The notes: generated from the letters alone by a model not told the origin. Positions 34,026 to 46,129 are shown, numbered from the stretch's first letter. The stretch is DNA of 64,000 bases from Gonocerus acuteangulatus (GCA_946811695.1 OX328123.1:150316729-150380728); one strand, 5' to 3'. A program made the numbers and translations.

Positions 34026-34486
34026 ATTAGCTGAAAACAATGCGCATTCAATTTCGTGGCAATTTGAAAAAGAAAAAAAAAATACTTCTGCAAAAGGGAT
34101 ATTATTCATTCGAATCCTGAGAAAATAACCACTTCAGACGGACCATTTTGTTTCGTGCGGAAGCTTGTTTCGTCGTGGAACCGAAACATAAATTGTGGCC
34201 GCAGGCACAGGGAGATACATAGAAGCAGACGATTAGGAGACTGACATCACTAGACACTCTAACTAAACACGAATCCTTGAGTATGGTCCGTGTTCCCAGA
34301 CCTCGATAGGGTGTAGACCTCAATCAGAGAGTGGTCATATCCTCTTTCTCTTGAGAACATTCAGAGCAATCTGCATACAGGTCGATGAACCAACGCATCT
34401 TTACACAATTACAACTCCCTACTCATTCGGCGATGGTTAGCAGCCTTTTAATAACCACCCATAATAACAGAATAAGTTAAATGTGT
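34026..34486. other. no recognisable feature
   Basis: Mixed sequence with A-runs near 34070; ORFs on the minus strand have no domain. Confidence 0.4.
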
Positions 34487-34600
34487 GAATTTTTAGCACT
34501 TACCTTCTTGGAAAGTACCTATGCATGTTGCATTCATAACTTAATTTTTTAAAAAATCTTTATCGATCCTACCTAGTAAACACTGAACTTACACTGAAGC
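34487..34600 (-). repeat. family X hairpin-end fragment
   Basis: TTTTTAGCACTTACCTTCTT, GGAAAGTACCTAT, then TCTTTATCGATCCTACCTAG, in the order seen at the hairpin end of X copies, with a deletion between them. Confidence 0.5.
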
Positions 34601-35214
34601 GGAAATTACACAAGTTTAATGTTATCAAATGTCAGACCCGTCATTTTTGAAATGGCGGACATCCTAACATCTCCAGCTTTATGGCAGTAACGGTAAGTTT
34701 TTTTTTTGGGACCTTAGAAAGGGGAGCAGGTAGAATAGGGATACTGTCATCTAGACAAGCTAACATAATGCTTATTATGGTGAATACAGCTAAAGTAAAT
34801 TTTGGAATCGCCTTTTCTCAGAAATGGTTAATGTTATGAAAAAAAGTGTAACGACACGTTTTGTAGATAATTGCATAATCTGCAATTGTTGTCTGAAATA
34901 TTTTTATCATAAAACTAACAGTCTCGCTGAAATATTCGAAAAAAATCTTTTTTTGCGAACTTTGACCTCGAATAAAATTGTCCGCTCTCATGGGATCAAT
35001 GAGGATTTCCCAATTCCATTATAATGGTGTCCCTAACGTTCATGCATATTTTCACCTTGCTTGGAATTTATGCGAGTATACCTATATTTTTCTAACCCAT
35101 CTATTTCTAACAACAGAATATTGGTTCTCATTTTACGTACCCTGATTTACATACAAATACATTTTCCTAATATAAGCAATTAGAATAACAAAAAGCAATA
35201 AAAACTAAGGGAAA
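34601..35214. other. no recognisable feature
   Basis: AT-rich, short T-run near 34698; no element recognised. Confidence 0.4.
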
Positions 35215-35745
35215 TAGACAAACATGTCATAAACATGCCTTTTGATCCTTACCGCCCTTTCTCCCACCACCTGCTGTTTTCAGTTACATATACCCCAGTA
35301 GATTCCTTTTTCCTTAGACACTTTCACAATGGTTACTTAATTGCCAACCTTGGTCTTCCTCTGCCGCTTGGCACTTCCATTGGTATGTAGTATCTTATTT
35401 CTTTGTAAAATCAATTAATGTTACTAATTACTATTAAAATCAATTATTGTACCTATTTACTTTTTCATTCTACTCATTCTAAGAATTTAAGACGATATGT
35501 TCTTTTATAAGTTAATTGTATCTATAGTTCTGTTTCCTATCACAATTATAAATTTTTTTTGTTTCTGTATTAATTTCTTTTTTTTGTCATTTTAGCTGAC
35601 GAAGGCTACCAATGAGTAGCCGAAACGTACGAAATATAGATTTTTTAAAACAAAATCATATTGAGGTTTATTTAGCCGAATCCCAAACATTCCATCTTTA
35701 CTTATCACCTCGACGGCTAACTATCTAATCATCAAGACAAACATT
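35215..35745 (+). mobile_element. Penelope-type terminal repeat (group B), copy 1
   Basis: Shares with 53990-54555 and 58285-58475 the order TAGATTCCTTTTTCCTTAGA, CACAATGGTTACTTAA, TGGTCTTCCTCTGCC, GCTGACGAAGGCTACC...GTAGCCGAAACG, ATCATATTGAGGTTTATTTA, GCCGAATCCCAAACATTCCA and CATCTTTACTTATCACCTC. The 58 kb copy carries Penelope N-terminal coding sequence upstream, which is why I assign all three to a PLE. Here only the 3' part remains. Confidence 0.7.
35596..35626 (+). ncRNA. hammerhead-like motif
   Basis: CTGACGA, stem GGCTAC/GTAGCC (6 bp, 6-nt loop), GAAAC. Position 7 of the hammerhead core tolerates any base, so CTGACGA is acceptable. Stems I and III not demonstrated. Confidence 0.5.
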
Positions 35746-35749
35746 GTTC

Positions 35750-36400
35750 CTCAAATAAACTATACCAACTACATCAAAGTTTTAAGCAGTTATTTTTCCG
35801 AATAACATCGACTAATCAAAAATTGCATGATAAAATTTTGTAGAGAATTTAGAAAGCTTTCGAATGGTAATGTTCTGATTACCACGATTTCCTTTCAAGA
35901 TATTAAAGAAAATATACCAAGTTCCCAAAATGTTCATGTCTATAAATTACCCAATCTTCCCTTAACTCGAAACGTACCAAACATTTAAACATTTGAATAA
36001 ATTTCAAACATGCAGAAAATATTTCAACTGAATCCCACGATTCTAAGTTCCCAAACCAAAAACTTTATTCAAGGAATATTCTTCAAATTTGTTACTTACA
36101 ACGATTTCCCAACCGTTTTCGAGATATTTTAGAAAATATAAGAAGATCCGAAAACTTTTCATGTCACTTAATACATTCTTTTCTAGTTCTCCTTTAGTTT
36201 CAAACGCAATCAAATAGTAAATATCTTAGATAAATGAATGTCAAACTTCTGGAACGAGTTCCAACTGAATCAATCATTGCCAAATACCCAAAGAGAAAAT
36301 TACGATTATTTTTTCCATTTCTCTCAAAATGATAACCATCTTCTTAAAAATGGTTTCATTCGTTTTCCTACGCGAAAGAAGCTAAAAATGAGTAATGACC
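35750..36400. repeat. family Y-like interior modules
   Basis: Contains CCCAACCGTTTTCGAGATAT, GATCCGAAAACTTTTCAT and CAAACTTCTGGAACGAGTTC, a set that recurs at 40965-41290 next to other Y-like sequence. Non-coding. Confidence 0.5.
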
Positions 36401-36579
36401 ATATGACGTAAGCAGAACGAATTTTTTCGCGCAAATTTCGCCCCAAAACCATGTTCCGGTGGATGGACTCTGCTTGTTAACAAACGTGACCTTTTAGATA
36501 AGACAAAAAATGTTTGTACCAAATTTCATCAAAATCAGACCATTTTTGGGGCTTTGAGATAGCGAGCAGACAAATATAA

Positions 36580-36632
<53 letters not shown>

Positions 36633-36725
36633 CACACACACACACAAATATATATGCATACATATTTCGACCAACGTTATTTTCGAGATCTATAGGCTCA
36701 TATGCGGAGGAAACGCGTATAAAAA
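36400..36725 (-). mobile_element. family Y element, partial minus copy
   Basis: Minus strand: hairpin-type end CGCGTTTCCTCCGCATATGA (36714 leftward), CAAC, a (TA)n tract at about 36580-36645, TGTCTGCTCGCTATCTCAAA, AATGGTCTGATTTTGATGAA, TTGGTACAAACA. Same order as 59508. The ORF across the microsatellite is not a gene. Confidence 0.6.
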
Positions 36726-37126
36726 TTAAAAAATTGACAAAAAGAATAAATTAAATATAATGTAACACTACCACAGAAAAATCGTTAATTATGTCCATTT
36801 ATAGGCATTCCAATTTTCCATTGTTATGCAATGTTGCTCAGCACATAAACAGAGTTTGTTCTGTTGATAGCCAAATTCTATTTCGGTTTGAACTGTTTTC
36901 TTTAACTTTCTCCATTTATATATATATATATAAATGTATATATATTACGTTTACAAATGATATGTAGTTCATTGATCGGAGATGCGGTAGATGCTAAATA
37001 GAGGAGGATAGTATTCTAGTAATCCCCCACTAGAGAGTGTAGTAGCAGCGAGGTAGAATTATAACATAGAGACTATATTGACCATAACGCTGGGGACTGG
37101 CCAAAGAGGAGCGGTGATTGGCTACT
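36726..37126. other. no recognisable feature
   Basis: AT-rich left half with a short TA run near 36917; nothing recognised. Confidence 0.4.
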
Positions 37127-38325
37127 GGCCAGCTCTCGTTTCACCACCAGCTGTATCCGAAACTCTCGTGCTCGTCTAACGCTCTCGTTTCACTACCAGC
37201 TGTATCCGAGGCTCTCGAGCTCTTCTAACGCTCTCGTTTCACCACCAGCTGTATCCGAGGCTCTCGTGCTCTTCTAACTCTCTCGTTTCACCACCTGCTA
37301 TATCCGAGGCTCTCGTGCTCTTCCAACTCTCTCGTTGCACCACCTGCTATATCCGAGGCTCTCGTGCTCTTCTAACGCTCTCGTTTCACCACCAGCTATA
37401 TCCGAGGCTCTCGTGCTCTTGTAACGCTCTCGTTTCACCACCAGCTTTATCCGAGGCTCTAGTGCTCTTCTAACTCTCTCGTTTCACCACTAGCTATATC
37501 CGAGGCTCTCATGCCCTTCTAACGCTCTCGTTTCACCACCAGCTATATCCGAGGCTCTCGTGCTCTTCTAACGCTCTCGTTTCACCACCAGCTATATCCG
37601 AGGCTCTCGTGCTCTTGTAACTCTCTCGTTTCACCATCTGATATATCCGAGGCTCTCGTGCTCTTCTAATGCTCTCGTTTCACCACCAGCTATATCCGAG
37701 GCTCTCGTGCTCTTCTAACGCTCTCGTTTCACCACCAGCTATATCCGAGGCTCTCGTGCTCTTCTAACTCTCTCGTTTCACCACCTGCTATATCCGAGGC
37801 TCTCGTGCTCTTCCAACTCTCTCGTTTCACCATCTGATATATCCGAGGCTCTCGTGCTCTTCTAATGCTCTCGTTTCACCACCAGCTGTATCCGAGGCTC
37901 TCGTGCTCTTCTAACGCTCTCGTTTCACCACCAACTTTATCTGAGGCTCTCGTGCTCTTCTAACTCTCTCGTTTCACCACCAGCTATATCCGAGGCTCTC
38001 GTGCTCTTCTAACGCTCTCGCTTCACCACCTGCTATATCGGAGGCTCTCGTGCTCTTCTAACGCTCTCGTTTCACCACCTGCTATATCCGAGGCTCTCGT
38101 GCTCTTCTAACTCTCTCGTTTCACCACCTGATATATCCGAGGCTCTCGTGCTCTTCTAACTCTCTCGTTTCACCACCAGCTGTATCCGAGGCTCTCGTGC
38201 TCTTCTAACGCTCTCGTTTCACCACCAGCTGTATCCGAGGCTCTCGTGCTCTTCTAACGTTCTCGTTTCACCACCAGTTATATCCGAGGCTCTCGTGCTC
38301 TTCTAACTCTCTCGTTTCACCTGGT
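37127..38325. repeat. 49 bp satellite, about 24 copies
   Basis: Unit with CTCTCGTTTCACCACCAGCT, ATATCCGAGGCTCTCGTGCT and CTTCTAACG. Period 49 bp (e.g. 37141, 37190, 37239). Variants CAGCTGTATC, CAGCTATATC, CTGCTATATC and CTGATATATC alternate, with blocks of the same variant order recurring. GC-richer than the flanks. Confidence 0.95.
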
Positions 38326-38334
38326 GATAATCAT

Positions 38335-38705
38335 AATGCTATTCAGAAGGTGTATATGATTGGGGTTCCGTAATTTGTTTAAATTAAAACAACATTTTAT
38401 AAATAAAATGAGTCGTATTTATTGCCAACGTTTCGGCTTGAGTTACTAGCCTTCTTCAGGGCTATGGAGAAGAGAGGGAACAGCTCTGGAGACTACATTT
38501 CAAAGCCACTTTTAAAGGTAGTCACCAAAGGTACGGAACTGTTCCCTCTCTTCTACATAGCCCCGAAGTTGGCTTGTAACAAAAGCCGAAACGTTGGCAA
38601 TAAATCTCATTTTATTTATAAAATGTAGTTTTATTCAAACAAATGACCGAACCCCCATCATCTACACCTTCTTTATAGCAACGGTCGACTATCTCTTTAC
38701 TATGA
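38335..38705. mobile_element. Penelope-type terminal repeat, palindromic (group C)
   Basis: Outer arms GAAGGTGTATATGATTGGGG (38346) and CCCCCATCATCTACACCTTC (ending about 38671). Inside, GAGAAGAGAGGGAACAG and CTGTTCCCTCTCTTCTACAT form a second inverted pair. Hammerhead-like motifs occur on the minus strand at 38429-38459 and on the plus strand near 38563-38598. Outer flank CAACGGTCGACTATCTC corresponds to CAACGGTCAACGATCTC of the 4.7 kb copy. Confidence 0.65.
38429..38459 (-). ncRNA. hammerhead-like motif
   Basis: On the minus strand: CTGAAGA, partial stem GGCT...AGCC, GAAACG. The opposite arm at 38563-38598 has stem GGCTT/AAGCC and GAAACG but a decayed first core strand (CCGAAGT). Confidence 0.4.
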
Positions 38706-38805
38706 TCAATAATGCAAGTCATTTTAACCCATTTTTCAACGTATCAACTTATTCCTTGTGACCATCGATTTGTCAATCAGGTTTAATATGACGATTAGGA
38801 CGTTT

Positions 38806-38995
38806 CGATACTAAAGTACACTTTCATTTTTAGGCAATTCCTCCCTCCATAGAGAGGAAAACGTCATACTACAACGACCAAAAAGCGTAATCCGTAATGG
38901 GAAAATTTCACCGTTCATTAGCCAGGGATTACATAAATAACGGTGGTTCAAACTTGTATTTTGTCTGTTTGCTCTAAAAAATGGTCTTATGGTGC
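38806..38995 (+). mobile_element. family Y element fragment
   Basis: Hairpin-type CAATTCCTCCCTCCATAGAG, AGGAAAACGTC, then GGTGGTTCAAACTTGTATTT, TGTCTGTTTGCTCT, AAATTTGGTACGAAAAT. Same order as other Y copies but without the microsatellite. The ORF 38943-39251 begins in this repeat and has no recognisable domain. Confidence 0.5.
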
Positions 38996-39265
38996 TAAAA
39001 TTTGGTACGAAAATGTGCTCTCTGATTTAAATGATGAAGTTCCTTACCCTTTTGGGAGAATGATGGGGGTTTCCCAGGATCGGTCGTCCTGTACCATCAG
39101 CTGGACGGGTGGATGGAGTCCTATGTCAGCTAGGGATTTGAAAGGACCTTGGCATACCCTTCAGGATATTGCTAGGAGTGTACTGAAGAGATCTTACATT
39201 CTCTTCAACTTTTGGAGGACCCATTTCTTTCCGGGAAACCCTTTTCTGTAATAAGCATTTAGTTT

Positions 39266-39396
39266 TAGCACTTTCCTCCGAAGGAAAGTAGCTATTGAGG
39301 TTGGACTCATGACGGAATTTTTGAAAAATTTCTTCAAATCTTTATCGATCCTACCTAGTAGACACCGAAAATGACCCCCGTTAAAATTTATATATA

Positions 39397-39438
<42 letters not shown>

Positions 39439-40364
39439 TATATATATATGTGTCTGTTAACACGATAGCGGCCAGAGTTTTTGTTTTTTCGTCACGAAAC
39501 TTGGTATATAGCATTCAATTAGCAAACGATTGAACGAGTTCGTTAACCACTAAAGTCGGTCCACCGGAAGGGGGGGTTTACACCGAACCCAAAACACTTA
39601 TTTGACTATGTCAGCCGTAATATTTGTTATATTTCAACGAAACTTTGTATTCGTAGTGGTAATATAGAGAGAAAAGTGAGATATAAAAATGAACTAAATC
39701 GGTTCATTAGAAGGGGGGGTTTACTCCGGACCCACATACCAATTCGCCACTACCAGCCGTGATTTTTGGTATATTTCGATGGAACTCGGTATTCGTAGTG
39801 GTAATCCACAGGTAAATAACTGTTGTAAAAATAAACTAAATCGGTTCATTAGAAGGGGGGGGTTTACTCTTGACCCAAATTCTTAATATACTCATACCGG
39901 TCGTAATTTCTGATGTATTGTAACGAAACGCGGTATACGTCGTGGGTAACTCATGAGAAAGAAGTGTTGTAAAAATGAGCTGAATCGGTCAATCGGAAAG
40001 CGGGGGTTTAATTTGTAATATATTTCGATAGAATAGCCCGTCAGACGTAGGTTCACAAAGCCGCCGCAAGGAGCGCTTTCTACCACTAGAGTGACTGTAT
40101 CCTGTTCCTGCGTTAGATCAAAATACGGTAATATGAGGTTTTTTGTATTTATTACGTAGTGTAATAGGTACCATGTGTAAACATAACTCTGGAAGCAAAT
40201 TATTAATTGATCAGTTACTCATTACAAATTTAAAAGAGAACTATTCATGTTTTTATTTTATTTATGTAGGATATTTTAAGCAAATTGTTCTGGAAAGCAA
40301 TCTACACTACCCAAATTCTGAGGAAAGTGCTTAGTTATGCAGCTACTGCGTGACGGACTTTTTT
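39266..40364 (-). mobile_element. family X element, copy 3
   Basis: Hairpin end TTTTAGCACTTTCCTCCGAA, GGAAAGTAGC at 39266, (TA)n tract at about 39388-39450, two ~140 bp modules, and the other end GCAGCTACTGCGTGACGGAC at 40339-40358. Same orientation as copy 2 and very similar, with one module fewer. Confidence 0.85.
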
Positions 40365-40617
40365 ATTACCATCTTGTTGTCACTTTAAATTGGTTTATTC
40401 TTTTTATTCTGTTTATATGACGGTATAATTACGTCCAGTACTGCTCGATTCGCCTTGTGTAACCCGTTTTATCATGTTGTTTATTTCATTATTATTATTC
40501 CTTTAGTGGAGGTAGGCCGAAACTAATAATATGCTCGTGGTAGGTGTTTATTGGTTTTAACCAATATATCAAACACCTGTTAACACTCTAATCTAACTAA
40601 GCAATAACATTGCTATA
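40365..40617. other. no recognisable feature
   Basis: AT-rich spacer; CACCACGAGCATATTATYAG-type words here (40535, inverted at 46708) hint at a small shared repeat. Confidence 0.3.
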
Positions 40618-40795
40618 TACCAAGGGCCATATCCACGTTGAATCTCAGGTTCCCGTTGACCACCGTCGGTCGTAGCCAGTACCTGACTGGGTGACCGACC
40701 ACGTACTGTTGGCATTATAATAGGGTGGCAACCTGCAGATAGCGCGGCTTTAATAGCCCAAATGTTGATACGCCGTTAAACAAAACAAAAAAATA
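40618..40795 (+). mobile_element. 5S rRNA-derived SINE, copy 3 (most complete)
   Basis: Head 40620-40712 follows 5S rRNA along its length: GGCCATATCCACGTTGAATC, TCGTAGCCAGTACC, TGACTGGGTGACCGACCACG. The body AGGGTGGCAACCTGCAGATA, GCCCAAATGTTGATACGCC is shared with the copy at 585 (AGGGTGGGAAACTATAGATA, CCAGATGTTGATATGCC). Ends in an A-rich AAACAAAACAAAAAAA tail, typical of SINE retroposition. Confidence 0.8.
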
Positions 40796-40857
40796 TATTT
40801 CTTTTGAGGATAAGGTTTACACTGATGTTCCAATTTCCGAATGAATGTAGCTATTGA

Positions 40858-40861
<4 letters not shown>

Positions 40862-40917
<56 letters not shown>
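40862..40917. repeat. poly(A) tract
   Basis: More than 50 consecutive A residues directly after a family X-like word TAGCTATTGAGGTT. The ORF through it is an artefact. Confidence 0.95.
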
Positions 40918-40918
<1 letters not shown>

Positions 40919-40924
40919 ACGTAC

Positions 40925-41290
40925 GTACCAAAACCAAAAACGTTATTCGACGACTATTTTTCCAATTTTCCCAACCGTTTTCGAGATATTTTAGAAAATA
41001 CCAAGATCCGAAAACTTTTCATTTCATTTTATTTCTAGTTCTTCTTTACCTCCAAACAAATTACATAGTAAATATCATTGATTAGATGAATGACAAACTT
41101 CTGGAACAAGTTCCAACTGAATCATTCATTTCTGAATAGTTGTGTCAAATTTCATTTCATTTTATTTCTAGTTCTTCTTTACCTCCAAACAAATTACATA
41201 GTAAATATCATAGATTAGATGAATGGCAAACTTCTGGAACAAGTTCCAACTAAATCATTCATTTCTGAATAGTTGTGTCAAATTTTCTCG
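40925..41290. repeat. Y-like interior modules with a 123 bp tandem duplication
   Basis: Shares CCCAACCGTTTTCGAGATAT and AAACTTCTGGAACAAGTTCC with 36100-36280. The segment beginning ATTTCATTTTATTTCTAGTT is present twice, about 123 bp apart (near 41027 and 41150). Confidence 0.65.
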
Positions 41291-41514
41291 AAAAAGGTTA
41301 CATATATCGCTTTAAAAAATAGTTTTATATGTTTTGTTACGCTGTGACCCCTATAAAACGAGTATCCGCAAGAATATGAACTTGAAAAAGTAAGCATTGC
41401 GATTATCATTGCGTAAATGTCGCTTTAAAAATCATGTTCCGGTGAACGGATTCTGCGTTAAGGAGTGGCAAAGCTATCATTCGTCATCCTGCAGCAACCT
41501 CTAGCTCCATCCAT

Positions 41515-43782
41515 GTATGAATCTAGGAGATATCGGGGCCTCGGACTAGTCAGGTGCGAGTGGGAAGCTCCATGATGCATGTACCTAGGAGATATCGTGG
41601 CCTCGGACTAGTCTGGTGCGAGTGGGAAGCTCTATGATGTATGCACCTAGGAGACATCGAGGCCTCGGACTAGTCAGGTGCGAGTGGGAAGATCCATGAT
41701 GTATGCACCTAGGAGACATCGAGGCCCCGGAATAGTAAGGTGCGAGTGGGAAGCTAGATGATGTATGCACCTAGGAGATATCGGGGCCTCGGACTAGTCA
41801 AGTGCGAGTGGGAAGCTCCATGATGCATGTACCTAGGAGATATCGGGGCCTCGGACTAGTCTGGTGCGAGTGGGAAGCTCCATGATGTATGCACCTAGGA
41901 GACATCGAGGCCTCGGACTAGTCAAGTGCGAGTGGGAAGCTCCATGATGTATGCACCTAGGAGACATCGAGGCCTCGGACTAGTCAAGTGCGAGTGGGAA
42001 GCTCCATGATGTATGTACCTAGGAGATATCGTGGCCTCGGACTAGTCTGGTGTGAGTGGGAAGCTCCATGATGTATGCACCTAGGAGACATCGAGGCCTC
42101 GGACTAGTCAGGTGCGAGTGGGAAGCTCCATGATGTATGCACCTAGGAGACATCGAGGCCTCGGACTAGTCAAGTGCGAGTGGGAAGCTCCATGATGTAT
42201 GTACCTAGGAGATATCGTGGCCTCGGACTAGTCAGGTGCGAGTGGGAAGCTCCATGATGTATGCACCTAGGAGACATCGAGGCCTCGGACTAGTCAGGTG
42301 CGAGTGGGAAGCTCCATGATGTATGCACCTAGGAGACATCGAGGCCCCGGAATAGTAAGGTGCGAGTGGGAAGCTAGATGATGTATGCACCTAGGAGACA
42401 TCGAGGCCTCGGACTAGTCAGGTGCGAGTGGGAAGCTCCATGATGTATGCACCTAGGAGACATCGAGGCCCCGGAATAGTAAGGTGCGAGTGGGAAGCTA
42501 GATGATGTATGCACCTAGGAGATATCGGGGCCTCGGACTAGTCAAGTGCGAGTGGGAAGCTCCATGATGCATGTACCTAGGAGATATCGGGACCTCGGAC
42601 TAGTCTGGTGCGAGTGGGAAGCTCCATGATGTATGCACCTAGGAGACATCGAGGCCTCGGACTAGTCAAGTGCGAGTGGGAAGCTCCATGATGTATGCAC
42701 CTAGGAGACATCGAGGCCTCGGACTAGTCAAGTGCGAGTGGGAAGCTCCATGATGTATGTACCTAGGAGATATCGTGGCCTCGGACTAGTCTGGTGTGAG
42801 TGGGAAGCTCCATGATGTATGCACCTAGGAGACATCGAGGCCTCGGACTAGTCAGGTGCGAGTGGGAAGCTCCATGATGTATGCACCTAGGAGATATCGT
42901 GGTCTCGGACTAGTCTGGTGCGAGTGGGAAGCTCCATGATGTGTGTACCTAGGAGACATCGAGGCCTCGGACTAGTCAAGTGCGAGTGGGAAGCTCCATG
43001 ATGCATGTACCTAGGAGATATCGGGGCCTCGGACTAGTCTGGTGCGAGTGGGAAGCTCCATGATGTATGCACCTAGGAGACATCGAGGCCTCGGACTAGT
43101 CAAGTGCGAGTGGGAAGCTCCATGATGTATGCACCTAGGAGACATCGAGGCCTCGGACTAGTCAAGTGCGAGTGGGAAGCTCCATGATGTATGCACCTAG
43201 GAGACATCGAGGCCTCGGACTAGTCAAGTGCGAGTGGGAAGCTCCATGATGTATGCACCTAGGAGACATCGAGGCCTCGGACTAGTCAAGTGCGAGTGGG
43301 AAGCTCCATGATGTATGCACCTAGGAGACATCGAGGCCTCGGACTAGTCAAGTGCGAGTGGGAAGCTCCATGATGTATGTACCTAGGAGACATCGAGGCC
43401 TCGGACTAGTCAAGTGCGAGTGGGAAGCTCCATGATGTATGCACCTAGGAGACATCGAGGCCTCGGACTAGTCAAGTGCGAGTGGGAAGCTCCATGATGT
43501 ATGCACCTAGGAGACATCGAGGCCTCGGACTAGTCAAGTGCGAGTGGGAAGCTCCATGATGTATGTACCTAGGAGACATCGAGGCCTCGGACTAGTCAAG
43601 TGCGAGTGGGAAGCTCCATGATGTATGTACCTAGGAGATATCGAGGCCTCGGACTAGTCTGGTGCGAGTGGGAAGCTCCATGATGTATGTACCTAGGAGA
43701 TATCGTGGCCTCGGACTAGTCTGGTGTGAGTGGGAAGCTCCATGATGTGTGTACGTAGGAGATATCGGAGCCTTGGACTAGT
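41515..43782. repeat. 62 bp satellite, about 36 copies
   Basis: Unit with CCTAGGAGACATCGAGGCCT, CGGACTAGTCAAGTGCGAGT and GGGAAGCTCCATGATGTATG. Period 62 bp. The rare variant CCCCGGAATAGTAAGG...AGCTAGATG occurs at 41725, 42345 and 42469. The last lies 744 bp (12 units) after the first, with the same following variants, indicating block duplication. Clearly GC-richer than surrounding DNA. ORFs inside are incidental. Confidence 0.95.
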
Positions 43783-43831
43783 CATGATGGTGACACATGA
43801 CCACATCATGTGGTCATGTGTCACCATCATG
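43783..43831. repeat. perfect palindrome, 23 bp arms, at the satellite edge
   Basis: CATGATGGTGACACATGACC ACA, loop TCA, then the exact complement back to CATG at 43831, followed by about 20 A residues. No mismatches over 23 bp. Confidence 0.95.
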
Positions 43832-43847
43832 AAAAAAAAAAAAAAAA

Positions 43848-43886
43848 AAAAGGACCACTTTTGAGCTGGTGAGAGAGCAAACAGAC

Positions 43887-43959
<73 letters not shown>

Positions 43960-43965
43960 AAAGGA
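43848..43965 (-). repeat. family Y microsatellite segment
   Basis: GACCACTTTTGAGCTGGTGA, GAGAGCAAACAGACGAA followed by about 60 bp of TA matches, on the minus strand, the (TA)n-TGTCTGTTCGCTCTC block of family Y. Confidence 0.5.
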
Positions 43966-44365
43966 AGGCATAGTTGTAATTCCCAACTAAATGTTGATTA
44001 AGGTTGAATAAGGGGAGTAAACCGAGGAGGATTTATTCAAAAGGATGATGTTTGATACTATCCCCATTATGAAATTCAGGGTTGCTACAAGACGAAACAA
44101 GTATTCCTCGAGGCTTAGCTGAGTATCGATCTTCGCTAAGTTTCTAAGAAGTAGTAAGATCGAGGAAAGTTTTCCAACGTATCCCCACCTGGGATGAACT
44201 CTAATGTAGCCAATTTTCAGGTATGTTTTTAGTCTGGAGTTATCAATGTATTGAAAGCAAGAGTTTTTATTAAGTCACTGTAGAATAACAGTTATTAAAA
44301 AAAAAAAAAAAAAAGTCATTAACATATTATTTATTATCAATTGATTAAATTGTTATATTGAGAAA
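43966..44365. other. no recognisable feature
   Basis: No recognisable element; A-run near 44297. Confidence 0.4.
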
Positions 44366-44725
44366 AAGGTCCGTCACGCAGAAGCTGCATAACTTAGCAT
44401 TTTCGTCAGATTTGGAGTAGCGTACACTGCTTTTCTGAATAATTTGCTGTAAAATAACTTATATAAATAATACAAAAACATCAATAGTTCTGCTGTTTTA
44501 GATTACTAATTTGCAGCTTTTTTAAAAAATAAATTTGTTTCCAGTGTTTTATTTAAGCGTAGTACTTCTTAATAAACACACAAAAATGACTCATTTTCAT
44601 CTAATGATCTCTATGAATAATGGAACCGTCCTAATGTAAAAAGAGAACATCCTACAATAATAACGCAGAAGCTAGGTACACTGCCCTCTTCAGCGCTCCT
44701 AGTGGTAGAAGTTGGAAGAAAAGAG
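44366..44725 (+). mobile_element. family X left-end fragment, diverged copy
   Basis: AAGGTCCGTCACGCAGAAGC, TGCATAACTTAGCATTTTCG, then at 44690 GCCCTCTTCAGCGCTCCTAG, TGGTAGAA, in the order of copy 1. More diverged than copies 1-4 and lacking the modules and hairpin end. Confidence 0.6.
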
Positions 44726-45636
44726 CCTATATAAAATCATACCTCAGCAGTGAGTGGATCCAGCTGGCTGGCGCGCCAGTCTTAAACGACTTCATACGAA
44801 ATTTGCTTTTTAACCTGACGTGATGGTGTGAAATGGACTCAGGAGATTAAGTGTACCGAAATACATAAGAGAATAAGCATGGTTTGCTATTATGTATCAT
44901 ATACTGGTTTCCCATAAAAATGGTAAGCAAGCTCGCTTTTATATTAGGTAAACATGGATACGCCCTGCCTCTGTCTCCCGTGTTATAAAGCGGATCTTTC
45001 AGGAACAATATCTCGAAAACTATTACTGCTTGGAAGGTCCTATCTTTTTCCAATGCATAGAGGAAACTATAATTAGCATGTAGGCAAATTTATAAAAAAA
45101 GTAGTTCGAAAATGCAAACTTAATTAATTTATTTTTGGTCGTTTATTTAATGCACTTCAATTGATACATTGCTCGGACAAAATCTTTAGGGGTTGAATTT
45201 TGGGATTTTAAGGATTGCATCAGTTCAAGAATTACCTCCGAAGGCCTTATATAAATTTTTGAGTAAAAACTCAAAGATTTTATGCATTAGAAAACATTAA
45301 ATACAATAATATAAGCAAAAACGCGATTTCTTTTCATATATTCAAGTCATATATTTAAAGGGCTGTAACTTCGCCCTAAATGGACCAATCGAGTTCGTTG
45401 AGGTCTCAAAAAATTAGTATTCTTAAGCACTAAAAGGCAGTACCTAGAAAGACAGACTAGGAAATAGTCATTTATTTTGACTAACAACTTGAATAAGAAT
45501 ATGATAGTGTAAAATATCCTAAATTATGAATTTTGCGGGGTGGGGCTTATACAAAAAGTGCAGGGGTTTTACTGACCCCGGATTCGGATTCAGTGACCCC
45601 AAAACATATAGTAAACACGGTCTGGTCTCTGGGTCC

Positions 45637-45667
<31 letters not shown>

Positions 45668-45735
45668 GTCTGGCTGTGCAATTAATACTATGTTTATATA
45701 TGTTTATGTATGTATATATTTAAATATATATTTAT
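44726..45735. other. repeat-like block related to 49.5-50 kb
   Basis: CATACGAAATTTGCTTTTTA, ACCTGACG (44798) and GGATTCGGATTCAGTGACCC (45580) also occur in the foldback at 49360-50090 (ATACGAAATTTGACCTTCAA, ACCTGACG; TTCGGATTCAGTG). T-run at 45641-45667. No coding content recognised. Confidence 0.4.
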
Positions 45736-45848
45736 GTAATTATTCTTCAACTGACCCTTTTCTCAATATTCTTATCTTCGTGGACGGCGGAAGGCCAACA
45801 AATAAAATCTTCAATACTCAGTATCACCAACTTTATTTCATCCCTACA

Positions 45849-45879
45849 TGTTTCACACCCCTATTGGTGCCTCTTCAGG
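45849..45879 (-). ncRNA. hammerhead-like motif
   Basis: Minus strand: CTGAAGA, stem GCACC/GGTGT, GAAAC, in the Penelope 3' end. Confidence 0.5.
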
Positions 45880-46129
45880 GGAAAAAAATTACAAAAATAA
45901 TAAACTTACAGCCTACACCTGAGGAGGATAACCTGCCACCAGTACGGCCACGTCTAGAATGATCATGGTCTGAAAGAATTCAATATGGCGAAAAATAAAC
46001 AGCTGATCGATAATCGATATGTCATACCTTTAAAAATGAATTTCCAGAAGAAATATAGTCCTAACAATTAAAACCATCTTCCCACCTTCAAAATAAGAAC
46101 ATAATTTTACTTTTTGTCAAATAAGTTAA

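Noticed and set aside
38943..39251. 102-codon plus-strand open frame
   Set aside because: Starts inside a family Y repeat; the rest shows no recognisable domain.
40841..41038. Lysine-rich small protein
   Set aside because: Encoded by a poly(A) tract.
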